DNA of 64,000 nt from JAAFHB01 sp963677935 (GTDB taxonomy: Bacteria; Bacteroidota; Bacteroidia; Bacteroidales; Prolixibacteraceae): assembly GCA_963677935.2 (NCBI GenBank), contig CAXXEH010000003.1, positions 2,108,001 through 2,172,000 of the forward strand, in the 5' to 3' direction. Positions 7,708 through 15,532 of the stretch are shown here, one piece after another (position 1 is the first letter of the stretch; the number at the start of each line of letters is the position of its first letter). The position numbers were made by a program, and so were the translations under genes. The notes under the pieces are model-generated. The model saw only the letters and a list, made by a program, of their open reading frames with translations, did not search any database and was not told the DNA's origin.

Positions 7708-7822
7708 TTATATGTAATACTCAACATAATCGATCCAACCGGCTATTATCGCAAAAAAAAGATTTCTAATGCGTTTGAAGCCTCTACTTTTTTAAAGATA
7801 TTCCTCCGATTGCCGTCATAGT
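7708..7822 (-). pseudogene. Relic of a LuxR/NarL-type regulator, C-terminal HTH only, frameshifted
   Basis: On the minus strand the sequence reads NRRNIFKKVEASNALEI in one frame, and after a small shift AGWIDYVEYYI ending in TAA at 7708-7710. The intact regulator ending at 14283 ends with HRKNILRKMEVSNASEL and then AGWIDNIEYNI. The relic is therefore a degenerate copy of the same helix-turn-helix end, broken by an insertion of bases in an A-rich run. No receiver domain or start is present. Together with the terminator hairpin it explains most of the 7500-7860 gap; bases 7500-7660 show nothing clear. Confidence 0.65.
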
Positions 7823-7859
7823 GAAATAGCATTGGTTAATATCAGTATCGAATAAGTAA

Positions 7860-8546
7860 TCAACCGATATACAAACCCTCTATCCTAACTTTAAAACTAC
7901 CATCACGCATCCGTGTCACGGCGTTTACAAGTCCGCTGTGCCTCCATTGAAGCATACAGCGTTTGGGGAGGAACCAATAGCGTCGTCCCAGTTTGATCTC
8001 TTCGCGTGATTCTTTGATGATTCCTTCGTAGGCTTGAGATACGTAAAAACCAATGTCAATAAATCCTTCGGAACGAGGCCGAAGCGGGCCTGTTACATTC
8101 CAGTATATAACTCCATTACGGGCATCGACATCCGAAACCACACCGCAGTGAGTCACAGGACAACCACATGACATTCCCATTGGACGGCCAATCATCACAT
8201 CGCCTTTCTTTACACCCAGCTCTTTTACCAGTGCCGGATTATAAGGCAAAATAGTCTCTCTTGGACCAGGTTCCCCTTCCATCACGTCGAGAATAAAGTC
8301 AAAATCGCGTTTCAGACTGTCTTTCCATTGTAGTCTCTCGCCAATATTCTCGCCACCCAGGCAACTAAGGCAATTCGACTGGCTTCGCTCCTCTTTCGAC
8401 ACCTGTTTGGCATGGATGCACATACGCACTTCAACTTTTGCATCATCAACGGCCAGAGCAAACTCAGTGCAGGTTTTATAACCGCAAGCCCCGCAATTAA
8501 GATTGGGGAGAATCAGTTTAGGCTTTTCAATTGTTTGTGTATTCAT
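7860..8546 (-). CDS. 4Fe-4S cluster-binding protein of a metallocofactor operon
   Basis: The 228-residue soluble protein begins with a 4Fe-4S domain of the type found in RnfB and the CO-dehydrogenase/acetyl-CoA-synthase gamma subunit. Cys18, Cys21, Cys26 and Cys43 form NCGACGYKTCTEFA...MC. Further cysteines follow in SNCLSCLGG (about residue 57), in SCGCPVTHCG in the middle of the chain, and near the C-terminus (KRCMLQW). That number suggests more than one metal site. It is the last gene of a tight minus-strand operon with a NifS-type desulfurase (22-bp gap), a GTPase and an ABC ATPase. The context points to a scaffold or acceptor in iron-sulfur or mixed-metal cluster assembly. The exact function is not known to me. 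Confidence 0.75.
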   Translation of the reverse strand: MNTQTIEKPKLILPNLNCGACGYKTCTEFALAVDDAKVEVRMCIHAKQVSKEERSQSNCLSCLGGENIGERLQWKDSLKRDFDFILDVMEGEPGPRETILPYNPALVKELGVKKGDVMIGRPMGMSCGCPVTHCGVVSDVDARNGVIYWNVTGPLRPRSEGFIDIGFYVSQAYEGIIKESREEIKLGRRYWFLPKRCMLQWRHSGLVNAVTRMRDGSFKVRIEGLYIG

Positions 8547-8568
8547 TATTTTCTGTTTTTAAATATTT

Positions 8569-9732
8569 CTAACTGGTAAATATTCCTGTTAATTCGGGAA
8601 TAGTTTGTTTTAAGACACTTAAGCAATAATCGAGTTCCTCTTCGGTGTTAAACCGACCAAAGCTGATGCGAATTCCGCCTCGCGCTTCAAAAGGATTCAG
8701 TCCGATTGCCTGTAAAACATGTGACGCATTACTGCCATGATTTGACGAACAGGCAGAGCCGGCTGAAACGGCAATTCCAAGTTCATCGAGTAAAAGGAGC
8801 AATCGGATGGTTTCACCTTCGAGACCATGAAAACTAAAGTTCACATGTCCGGGTAATCGCTGCTGATCGTGACCATTGATATAGGCATTCTCAAATTCGT
8901 TGGACAGGAAATTGGTCAGCCGTTTACGAAGACGGGTCAGCCGAAGGGTCTCCTTTCCCATCTCATTCATACACAATTCAGCAGCCTTTACAAAACCTGC
9001 AATACCAGGTATGTTTTCTGTGGAAGAACGTAAGTCATGTTCCTGTCCACCGCCATGCAATAATGGGGCGATCGAAATACCTTTCCGGACATATAATGCT
9101 CCTACTCCTTTAGGTCCGTAGATCTTGTGTGAGTTAATCGTTAAAAGATCAATGTTCGAATCAACTACATTAACAGGTACTTTACCGAAACTCTGGCAGG
9201 CATCAGAATGAAAAAGCACCCCCCTTGCACGACAAATCCTGCCGATTTCAGCAATAGGTTCGATCGTGCCGATTTCGTTATTGGCATACATCACCGATAC
9301 TAAAATCGTTTTGGGATTAATTGCCCTCTCCAAAAAGTCAAGATCAACAATTCCATTGTGATCAACGGGAAGGTAGGTGATGTAGAATCCCTGTTCTTCA
9401 AGCCATTTACAGGAATTCAGAATGCAGTCGTGCTCAATGGAAGATACGATGATGTGATTTCCTTTATGCCGGTTGGCAAAAGCGATTCCCTTTACAGCAA
9501 AATTGTTGGACTCAGTTCCCCCTGAGGTAAAGATCAGCTCTTCAGCCGATGCACCAATGAAACCTGCAAGTTGCGCATGTGCATAATCAAGCACATTCTT
9601 TGCTTCAACTCCGAAAGCATGAAGACTTGAAGAATTTCCAAACTGCCTACTATACAGAGGGAGCATGACCTCTAGTAGTCTGTCGTCAAGACGCGTCGTC
9701 GCTGCATTGTCAAGATAGATTCTTTTTTGCAT
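8569..9732 (-). CDS. nifS: NifS/IscS-type cysteine desulfurase
   Basis: The 387-residue class V PLP enzyme mobilises sulfur from cysteine as an enzyme-bound persulfide. It begins IYLDNAATTRLDDRLLEVML, has the substrate/PLP segment FTSGGTESNNFAVKG, the Schiff-base lysine in TINSHKIYGPKG, and the catalytic cysteine on the mobile loop VSAGSACSSNHGSNASHVL. These mark a group I (NifS/IscS) enzyme, distinct from the SufS-type enzyme encoded 1.6 kb downstream. No IscU, HscA or ferredoxin gene lies nearby. Instead it sits between a HypB-like GTPase (18-bp gap) and a 4Fe-4S protein, so it probably supplies sulfur to a specialised cofactor rather than general Fe-S assembly. Confidence 0.92.
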   Translation of the reverse strand: MQKRIYLDNAATTRLDDRLLEVMLPLYSRQFGNSSSLHAFGVEAKNVLDYAHAQLAGFIGASAEELIFTSGGTESNNFAVKGIAFANRHKGNHIIVSSIEHDCILNSCKWLEEQGFYITYLPVDHNGIVDLDFLERAINPKTILVSVMYANNEIGTIEPIAEIGRICRARGVLFHSDACQSFGKVPVNVVDSNIDLLTINSHKIYGPKGVGALYVRKGISIAPLLHGGGQEHDLRSSTENIPGIAGFVKAAELCMNEMGKETLRLTRLRKRLTNFLSNEFENAYINGHDQQRLPGHVNFSFHGLEGETIRLLLLLDELGIAVSAGSACSSNHGSNASHVLQAIGLNPFEARGGIRISFGRFNTEEELDYCLSVLKQTIPELTGIFTS

Positions 9733-9750
9733 AACAGCCTCTTCAATAAA

Positions 9751-10452
9751 TTATTCACCTACATAATACATCTCCTGATCCATGGTGCGTAACACACCGA
9801 AATGATGCTTTGCGCCTATCTCCTTCTTGCCGACACAAATAGTACAGGTACCAACGGGTGGATTGCCGCGCAGAAACATGGGAAATTCGATATCGACAGT
9901 TTTTAAAATCTGACGAACGATCGGATCGATACCTATACCGTAAAGGGCATTACTTTCAACTACGGTAATCTCTTTAGCCGATTCAAGAACCCTGTAGCGA
10001 AACACTTCGCGTTCGGCCTGAGAAACAAGGTCAATCTTTGTGATTACGCTGATGTCGGCAAGTGTTAGCATCGGACCGATTTTCCTGGGAAGGTTCATCC
10101 CGCTGGTACATTCCAGTACTACAATCCCCAGTGATTTTTCAACATATGGTGAACAACGCAGACAAAGTCCGGCAGTTTCGACAAAAAGATAATCAGACCC
10201 AACCCGCTCTGCCCATTCGACGGCTTCGTCAAGCACAACCACATTACAATGGTCGGGACATAATTCACCTGAGTAGATCTTCCTGGTTGGAATCCCAAAT
10301 TCCTTGTTGATGATTTCATCCTCATCGGCATAAAGTACATCTATTTTAATGTACGATGGTTTATGGTTTCCGGCGATCATCCGTCGGATTACCTGACGGA
10401 TGACGGTTGTTTTACCGCAGGTTGGAGGTCCTGCAAATACAATTAACTTCAT
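9751..10452 (-). CDS. HypB/CobW-like (SIMIBI-class) GTPase, putative metallochaperone
   Basis: The 233-residue protein has the P-loop GPPTCGKTT at residues 8-16, a switch-like region with paired cysteines (GELCPDHCN), a Walker B-like FVETAGLCLRCSP segment, the specificity motif TKIDLV, and a C-terminal Cys pair with histidines (GTCTICVGKKEIGAKHH). This layout resembles HypB, UreG and CobW proteins, which use GTP hydrolysis to deliver nickel, zinc or cobalt. The three CxxC-type clusters are candidate metal or Fe-S ligands. It is the second gene of the four-gene operon, 15 bp after the ABC ATPase. The metal and client protein are unknown. CooC-like roles are also possible. Confidence 0.75.
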   Translation of the reverse strand: MKLIVFAGPPTCGKTTVIRQVIRRMIAGNHKPSYIKIDVLYADEDEIINKEFGIPTRKIYSGELCPDHCNVVVLDEAVEWAERVGSDYLFVETAGLCLRCSPYVEKSLGIVVLECTSGMNLPRKIGPMLTLADISVITKIDLVSQAEREVFRYRVLESAKEITVVESNALYGIGIDPIVRQILKTVDIEFPMFLRGNPPVGTCTICVGKKEIGAKHHFGVLRTMDQEMYYVGE

Positions 10453-10467
10453 ATACTTATTTCGCTT

Positions 10468-11262
10468 TTAGTTGATTCCCAATAATTCTTCTTCCAAAAT
10501 GCTGGCATGCAGTTCCTCTCCGGCCCTCACCAGACTCCGGTAATGCAAAATAATGTCATCAATACATTTCAGTTTATTTGCAGCTCTCTTCTCATCTGCA
10601 TTCGAATAAATCACCTTTTGCATAGCACCATTTTTCATTACAATTCGAAAATCGGAAAGCAAGGCAATGGTAGGGTCGTGCGTTACAAAAACAAAGATTT
10701 TGCGGTAATTCTTCAGTAATTCGAGGGCCTTTGTTTTGTTGATGCCTGCATTTTCGATTTCATCGAGAAGAATAATGGGAGAATTACCAATTATAACAGC
10801 ATCGGCAATCAACAACGAGCGGGTTTGCCCCCCGGAGAGTTCGGTCATTGCTGTTCCTTTAATAATAGCCTCTCCTGTTAGTTGATTGGCAAATTCAATA
10901 GTCTCGTTAACAACGTTTTCAATATCAACAGCTCCCCGCACGGTGGCGTGGATGGTCAGAAACTCGCCAACCGGCAGATCGCTAAGAAAATTGGTGTGCT
11001 GCGAAATCATTGCAATTGGATGTTTCGACGGATCGAACGTAAAATCCTCGGGAACAGGGGCCCCGTTAAGTAGGATTTGGCGCTGCGAAGGGGTGTTCCG
11101 GTCCCCAAACAATTCGATATCATTGATCAGCGTCGTTTTGCCGCAACCCGTTGGTCCGACAATGCTGACAATATCCCCCATTTTCAGCTCCAGCCCGGCG
11201 ACCTTTTCAGGATGCCCGTCTTTTCCAATGCCTCCCCTGATGGTAATCTTGTTAATCTCCAT
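10468..11262 (-). CDS. ABC-type ATPase without a cognate permease
   Basis: The 264-residue ATPase has Walker A GPTGCGKTT (residues 34-42), a Q-loop (MISQHTNFL), the signature motif ELSGGQTRSLL and Walker B with catalytic Glu in IILLDEIENAG, followed by the H-loop FVTHDPT. There is no membrane-spanning segment or adjacent permease gene, so it probably acts as a soluble ATPase like SufC. It is the first gene of the minus-strand operon with the GTPase, NifS and 4Fe-4S protein. A TATATTTG box on the minus strand at 11300-11293 lies about 30 bases upstream of the start. A role in energising metallocluster assembly is inferred from the neighbours. Confidence 0.85.
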   Translation of the reverse strand: MEINKITIRGGIGKDGHPEKVAGLELKMGDIVSIVGPTGCGKTTLINDIELFGDRNTPSQRQILLNGAPVPEDFTFDPSKHPIAMISQHTNFLSDLPVGEFLTIHATVRGAVDIENVVNETIEFANQLTGEAIIKGTAMTELSGGQTRSLLIADAVIIGNSPIILLDEIENAGINKTKALELLKNYRKIFVFVTHDPTIALLSDFRIVMKNGAMQKVIYSNADEKRAANKLKCIDDIILHYRSLVRAGEELHASILEEELLGIN

Positions 11263-11292
11263 TCCTTTTAATTTATTTGATATTTAACACAT

Positions 11293-11332
11293 CAAATATA
11301 TCCACAATGTCCATAGATTTAGTGTATATTTG
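11293..11332. promoter_or_regulatory. Divergent promoter region with mirrored -7 boxes
   Basis: CAAATATA at 11293-11300 is the reverse complement of TATATTTG at 11325-11332. Each is a perfect match to the Bacteroidota -7 element (TAnnTTTG) for one of the two divergent transcripts: the metallocofactor operon to the left and crp/rrf2 to the right. Neither has a clear TTTG at the expected -33 spacing, so activation by a regulator is plausible. The 24-base space between the boxes (containing tccacaatgtccatag) is a candidate operator. Confidence 0.5.
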
Positions 11333-11410
11333 CATGAGTGTTTTCATAGAAGCAGATTAAAATTTTAATCTTTTTGACTTTAATATTGTATTAAAATTCC
11401 AGCTGAAGAG

Positions 11411-12103
11411 ATGATGAATCTAGTTGACAACAAACAGGAATATTCTTGGTTAAGAAGGCTTTCGCTTCAATTTATAAATGAAAAAGAGTTTGAAAAGATT
11501 GAGAAGACATCGGTCAGACTTATTTTTAAAAAGGGGGAAACGATCCTGAAACAGGGAGGCGTACCCACTCATATCGGCTACCTGGAAAAGGGTATAGTGA
11601 AGTTTAATTACGAAAATGAGGTCAACAAAAACCTGATACTTACCATCGTGTCGGCGCCAAAAATATTGGGTGGCGCCAACCTGTTTTATAAAGACAACAA
11701 CCTGTTTTCATTTATTGCCGTTGAAGATTGTGAAGTGATACTGATTGATGCGAAAGTTTTGGAGAACATCCTTATGGAGAATTCCCGATTTGCGATGATG
11801 ATGTTTCAGGTAGCCTCCGAAATGTTTAAAAAGTCGGTTTTAAACTTTATCAGTCTGGCGCACAAACAAAAAGAGGGGAGGATTGCCGATATTGTCCTTT
11901 ATCTGGCCGCAGAAGTTTACCACGAGAATTCATTTCTTCTATCACTTACCCGGAAAGAGGTGGCCGAATTTGCAGGTTGTTCAACCGAAAATGTGATTAT
12001 GACTTTGTCGAAGTGGCAAAACGAAGGAATCATTACGATCGAAGGGAAGAAGATTGAAATTAATGATGTGGAGAAGTTGAAACACATCAGTAAAATAGGA
12101 TAA
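11411..12103 (+). CDS. Crp/Fnr-family transcriptional regulator
   Basis: The 230-residue protein has an N-terminal cyclic-nucleotide-binding-like beta-barrel (about residues 20-135, including RLIFKKGETILKQGGVPTHI) and a C-terminal winged-helix domain with the recognition-helix motif LTRKEVAEFAGCSTENVIMT (about 180-199). It lacks the N-terminal cysteine cluster of Fnr, and cAMP-contact residues are not clear, so the ligand is unknown. It overlaps no gene and is followed after 2 bp by an Rrf2 regulator. It is transcribed divergently from the ABC-GTPase-NifS-FeS operon, which makes that operon its most likely target. A TATATTTG box lies about 80 bases upstream. Confidence 0.88.
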   Translation: MMNLVDNKQEYSWLRRLSLQFINEKEFEKIEKTSVRLIFKKGETILKQGGVPTHIGYLEKGIVKFNYENEVNKNLILTIVSAPKILGGANLFYKDNNLFSFIAVEDCEVILIDAKVLENILMENSRFAMMMFQVASEMFKKSVLNFISLAHKQKEGRIADIVLYLAAEVYHENSFLLSLTRKEVAEFAGCSTENVIMTLSKWQNEGIITIEGKKIEINDVEKLKHISKIG

Positions 12104-12105
12104 CG

Positions 12106-12513
12106 ATGCTTACGCAAAAAACCAGGTATTCGATGCTTGCCTTAATCCGACTTGCCAAAGAGTTTGGCAAAGGGACGCTCATGATTAATGAGATTGCTGA
12201 AAGTGAGAAGATTCCAAAACGATTTCTGGAATCAATTTTACTTGAACTTAAAAAGAATGGTTATTTAGGGAGTAAACTGGGAAAAAACGGAGGTTACTTC
12301 CTGCTTAAAAAACCTGAAGAAGTGAATCTGCTCGAAATAGTTCGACTATTTGAAGGGAGCATCGCTATGCTTCGATGTACATCTGAAAAATACTATGAAC
12401 CATGTGAGCATTGCAAAGACGAAGCGACCTGTGCAATACGCTGGACATTTAAAGATATCAGGGAGTACACCTTCAATAAACTGGAAGCAACATCGTTGGC
12501 AATGCTGATCTAA
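12106..12513 (+). CDS. Rrf2/IscR-family transcriptional regulator with conserved cysteines
   Basis: The 135-residue protein has the Rrf2 winged helix (residues 1-80: TQKTRYSMLALIRLAKE, KIPKRFLESILLELKKNGYL and GKNGGYFLLKKP) and a C-terminal cysteine set at C91, C100, C103 and C109. IscR, NsrR and RsrR use similar cysteines to hold a [2Fe-2S] or [4Fe-4S] cluster, so this regulator probably senses cluster supply, NO or redox state. It starts 2 bp after the Crp/Fnr-like gene, so the two are co-transcribed. Its position beside a cysteine desulfurase operon supports control of Fe-S or sulfur metabolism. The direct targets are inferred only. Confidence 0.9.
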   Translation: MLTQKTRYSMLALIRLAKEFGKGTLMINEIAESEKIPKRFLESILLELKKNGYLGSKLGKNGGYFLLKKPEEVNLLEIVRLFEGSIAMLRCTSEKYYEPCEHCKDEATCAIRWTFKDIREYTFNKLEATSLAMLI

Positions 12514-12549
12514 AAACAATTGCCACGACTGATTAGGTCGTAGCAATTG
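12512..12549 (-). terminator. Terminator between converging rrf2 and metY genes
   Basis: The arms caattgccacgac (12517-12529) and gtcgtagcaattg (12537-12549) pair with one internal mismatch and enclose a 7-base loop. On the minus strand the hairpin is followed by TTTTT (12516-12512), making it an intrinsic terminator for metY, whose stop is at 12568. It may also slow transcripts arriving from rrf2, though there is no T-run on the plus strand. Confidence 0.8.
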
Positions 12550-12567
12550 AATGGTTATTAATGGTAT

Positions 12568-13890
12568 TTATTTCGTAACAGCAAGGTGTTTTACCTTCTC
12601 AAAAGCCTGTGAAAGATCATTAGTAATGTCATCAACATGCTCGATACCCACTGACAGACGTATTAAACCCGGAACAACCCCTGATGATGTCTGTTCCGCT
12701 TCTGACAGTTGCTGGTGGGTGGTCGATGCAGGATGAATGATTAACGTTTTGGCATCGCCTACATTAGCCAGGTGGCTGATCAATTTTAGATTGTTGATAA
12801 ACTCATCGGCTGCCGCAGTACCACCTTTGATGTGGAAGGAAAGGACACCTCCAAAACCGTTTTTCAGATATTTTTTGGCCAGTACGTGATAAGGACTTGT
12901 CTGCAACCCTGGATAGTTGACCCTGCTTACCTGCGGATGAGCAACCAACCAATCTGCAATCGCTTTTGCATTGCTCACATGTCGTTCAATACGCAGTGAA
13001 AGCGTTTCGAGTCCCTGAAGTAAAAGAAATGCATTGAAGGGACTTAAAGCAGAACCATAATCGCGTAACCCCTCTACCCTTGCACGGATCGCAAAAGCAA
13101 TGTTTCCAAATGGGCCGTTCGCCCCAAAAACATCCCAAAAGATCAATCCATGATATCCTTCTGACGGTTCTGTAAACTGAGGAAATTTCCCATTGGCCCA
13201 ATTAAAATTGCCTGCATCCACAATCACACCACCAATACTTGTGCCGTGACCACCAATCCATTTTGTAGCAGACTCAACCACAATATTAGCTCCGTGTTCG
13301 ATTGGACGAAAAAGCGCTCCGGCAGCTCCGAAAGTATTATCGACGACCAGGGGAATATTATTTTTTTTAGCTATTGCAGCAATGGCGTCAAAATCTGGAA
13401 CATTAAATTCCGGATTACCAATCGTTTCCAGGTAGATGGCTTTTGTATTGGCATCAATCGCCTTTTCAAAATCTTCCGGGTTATCACCAGGAACAAATTT
13501 CACCTGGATACCCAGTCTTTTAAACTGAACTTTGAACTGATTGTAGGTGCCACCATAAAGGAAAGAGGTTGAAACCAGATTATCGCCTGCCTGCAAAATA
13601 TTGGTCAGGGCAATAAATTGAGCCGCCAGACCTGAAGAAGTAGCAACTGCCGCGACTCCACCCTCAAGAGCGGCAATGCGCTTCTCGAAAACATCGGTTG
13701 TTGGGTTCCCCAAACGAGTATAAATATTTCCAAACTCCTTCAAACCAAAGAGATTTGCTGCGTGTTCGGCATTGTTGAAAACATATGAAGTTGTCTGATA
13801 GATAGGTACAGCTCTTGAGTTGGTTGATGAATCAACTACCTGTCCCGCATGAATCTGCAGGGTTTCAAATTTGAGATTTTGTTCTGACAT
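12568..13890 (-). CDS. metY: O-acetylhomoserine sulfhydrylase (O-acetyl-L-homoserine aminocarboxypropyltransferase)
   Basis: The 440-residue Cys/Met-metabolism PLP enzyme fits MetY in length (about 430) rather than the shorter MetB/MetC. It makes homocysteine from O-acetylhomoserine and sulfide. The N-terminus reads LKFETLQIHAGQ, followed by PIYQTTSYVF and the YTRLGNPTTDVFEKRIAALE motif. The PLP lysine lies in ESATKWIGGHGTSIGG, and the C-terminal LIIHPASTTHQQL and LIRLSVGIEHVDD motifs are complete. A terminator follows. The ~390-bp upstream region carries a hairpin that may regulate it. Its placement next to the desulfurase and Rrf2/Crp genes groups sulfur assimilation functions together. Confidence 0.95.
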   Translation of the reverse strand: MSEQNLKFETLQIHAGQVVDSSTNSRAVPIYQTTSYVFNNAEHAANLFGLKEFGNIYTRLGNPTTDVFEKRIAALEGGVAAVATSSGLAAQFIALTNILQAGDNLVSTSFLYGGTYNQFKVQFKRLGIQVKFVPGDNPEDFEKAIDANTKAIYLETIGNPEFNVPDFDAIAAIAKKNNIPLVVDNTFGAAGALFRPIEHGANIVVESATKWIGGHGTSIGGVIVDAGNFNWANGKFPQFTEPSEGYHGLIFWDVFGANGPFGNIAFAIRARVEGLRDYGSALSPFNAFLLLQGLETLSLRIERHVSNAKAIADWLVAHPQVSRVNYPGLQTSPYHVLAKKYLKNGFGGVLSFHIKGGTAAADEFINNLKLISHLANVGDAKTLIIHPASTTHQQLSEAEQTSSGVVPGLIRLSVGIEHVDDITNDLSQAFEKVKHLAVTK

Positions 13891-13954
13891 AATCGTTCTA
13901 CTTTTTGGATGATTTATTAAATAATTAAAATGCTTTAAGGTACGGATTAGGATT

Positions 13955-13982
13955 ATTACCCCTGTTGGCGGACAAGGGTAAT
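13955..13982 (-). promoter_or_regulatory. Hairpin in the metY leader, possible cis-regulatory RNA
   Basis: Attaccc (13955-13961) pairs with gggtaat (13976-13982), and inner tgt/aca bases extend the stem after a 1x1 mismatch, leaving a tggcgg loop. It lies about 65 bases upstream of the metY start, within the probable 5' leader. No T-run follows on the minus strand, so it is not a simple terminator. I do not recognise a SAM riboswitch consensus here. The rest of the 13891-14177 stretch shows no gene. Confidence 0.35.
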
Positions 13983-14177
13983 TTTAATATTCTTTGTTGT
14001 TTTTGTAAATTAAAAGTGCTTCATAAAAATGGTGAATTATAGCATCGGATGAGTCCACCTGCCCCTTCCCCTTCAAATGACCTGAATAACCGGTTTACTA
14101 ATTTCAATAAAATATTCCTCATCTTTTACTAATTTAATGTATTGCGAAATTGATTATAATAGTTCCAAACGGAAATC

Positions 14178-14213
14178 CCTTTTTTACGGTATTTTATATA
14201 CCATAAAGAGGTT
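14178..14213 (-). terminator. Terminator-like hairpin after the LuxR-type gene
   Basis: On the minus strand, cctctttatggtat pairs imperfectly with ataccgtaaaaaagg around a short A/T loop, about 70 bases past the LuxR-type stop codon at 14283. The inner part (ggtat/atacc with flanking ttta/taaa) matches the hairpin after the LuxR relic at 7661-7703, so the terminator was duplicated with the gene. Confidence 0.55.
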
Positions 14214-14282
14214 AATTCCGGATATTGTATTCTTGATTGAATTCCGGATTCCATTACAAGTGTGGCTCGGAATTAGTTATCT

Positions 14283-14948
14283 CTATATATTATACTCGAT
14301 ATTGTCGATCCATCCGGCTTTTATAGCGTGCATTATCAGCTCAGATGCATTGGAGACTTCCATCTTTCTGAGGATATTCTTTCGGTGTGTATTCACCGTG
14401 TGGGGACTAATACACCGTCCGGCGGCAATCTCCTTTGTTGTCAAACCGCTTACAATTAGTTTTACAATTTCCATTTCAGAAACCGTGAGATGCTTTGAAT
14501 CTTCAACAACTGATCTATTTTCACTTACATCAAGAAACAGGTCAAGAATTTCATCAGAATAGAATTTTCTACCTTTTAGTGTCGCATCTATGGCAGAAAA
14601 CAGCTCCTCCTTCTCAACTGTCTTGAAAATAATGCTCCTGATACCCAATCTTGTCAAAGCTGAAAATTCAATTTTGGAGATCGAATTGGTCAATATTAAT
14701 ATCGCTATCTGCGGGAATTTTTCCCTAACAACTTTTAAATCATCAATACCATCAAAATCAATGTTTGCGAAATCGATAATCAACAGCCCATCCGGAAATT
14801 TTTCAAGTAACTCATACAGATCAATCTGATTGCAGGTAACTCCGGCAACCAGAAATCGTTCATCTGCCTCGATCAATGATTGGAGAGCCCTAACAATAAG
14901 GAACTGCGAATCAGCAATGACAACATTGAAAACGTTATTTTCATTCAT
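14283..14948 (-). CDS. NarL/LuxR-family response regulator
   Basis: The 221-residue protein has a receiver domain (about residues 7-125) with the acidic-pocket residue Asp13, phospho-acceptor Asp59 in LLIIDFANID and the conserved Lys in IIFKTVEK. A LuxR-type helix-turn-helix follows (about 152-215: LTVSEMEIVKLIVSGLTTKE, then CISPHTVNTHRKNIL). The first acidic residue of the usual DD pair is replaced by Ala12, but the aspartate needed for phosphorylation is present. No histidine kinase is encoded nearby, so the partner is elsewhere. A decayed copy of its 3' end lies at 7708-7822. The start has an ACAGGAAATG context, a weak Shine-Dalgarno sequence. Confidence 0.92.
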   Translation of the reverse strand: MNENNVFNVVIADSQFLIVRALQSLIEADERFLVAGVTCNQIDLYELLEKFPDGLLIIDFANIDFDGIDDLKVVREKFPQIAILILTNSISKIEFSALTRLGIRSIIFKTVEKEELFSAIDATLKGRKFYSDEILDLFLDVSENRSVVEDSKHLTVSEMEIVKLIVSGLTTKEIAAGRCISPHTVNTHRKNILRKMEVSNASELIMHAIKAGWIDNIEYNI

Positions 14949-15532
14949 TTCCTGTAAAATTTTATGTGATTTTTTATCCTGTCAGATCCTGGGAATTCCA
15001 TTTCTTATTCCTTGAAAATCAGATTACCAAATGACCGGAACCTGAGCCACTCAAAAGAGGAATTATAATTCCATTCTACCTGGACCGCCTTTTTAATTCA
15101 ATTTTGTGTTTAAATGCAGGAGAATTAAAGGATACACATTCGCTTTCTTGTAATTAAAGAGATACAGCAACAACACCCCCCGAATATTGAAGATCCAGAT
15201 GGAGTTCTGAGTGAGTCGTAAGTGTTTATAGTTGCCTTCATTTTTGAAACATTTATTGATACTGCAAAAATGGGCATATCCGAACCAACTCCAAATACCA
15301 CCAATCTGGTATATTTAGTCACTACCAGAAGGTATGTTGCTTTACACCCGATCTATTATTGGGGAACAGGAAGAGCCGGAAAACACAACTAAGGTTGACA
15401 ATCATACAATAAACAGATCTTCAACACCCGGAAAAAATCTCATGGAATTATCCAATATTAATTATTAATTCGAAAATTTGCAATTTATTTTATGTATATT
15501 TGTAATATCCTAATAGACCAAAAATCAACCAA
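14949..15532. other. Intergenic region of 584 bp without a supported gene
   Basis: The region separates the minus-strand regulator from the plus-strand PUL. Only short open frames occur, including a 65-residue minus-strand frame at 15125-15322 with unlikely composition (a run of four Cys). I see no RNA gene or long repeat. The right end should hold the promoter of the sigma factor gene. Confidence 0.6.
15477..15502 (+). promoter_or_regulatory. Candidate promoter of the PUL sigma factor gene
   Basis: TATATTTG at 15495-15502 matches the Bacteroidota -7 box TAnnTTTG and is 30 bases before the GTG start. A TTTG at 15477-15480 resembles the -33 element, but the 14-base spacing is shorter than the usual 19-21, so the -33 assignment is doubtful. 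Confidence 0.4.

Noticed and set aside
10062..10340. Open frames antisense to, or out of frame with, the GTPase gene
   Set aside because: The GTPase frame has complete nucleotide-binding motifs; the others have no family features.
13891..14177. SAM or cobalamin riboswitch upstream of metY
   Set aside because: The conserved core sequences of those classes could not be found; only an unassigned hairpin is reported.
15125..15322. 65-residue minus-strand frame in the gap before the PUL
   Set aside because: Unlikely composition (four consecutive Cys), no domain and no upstream signal; treated as non-coding.
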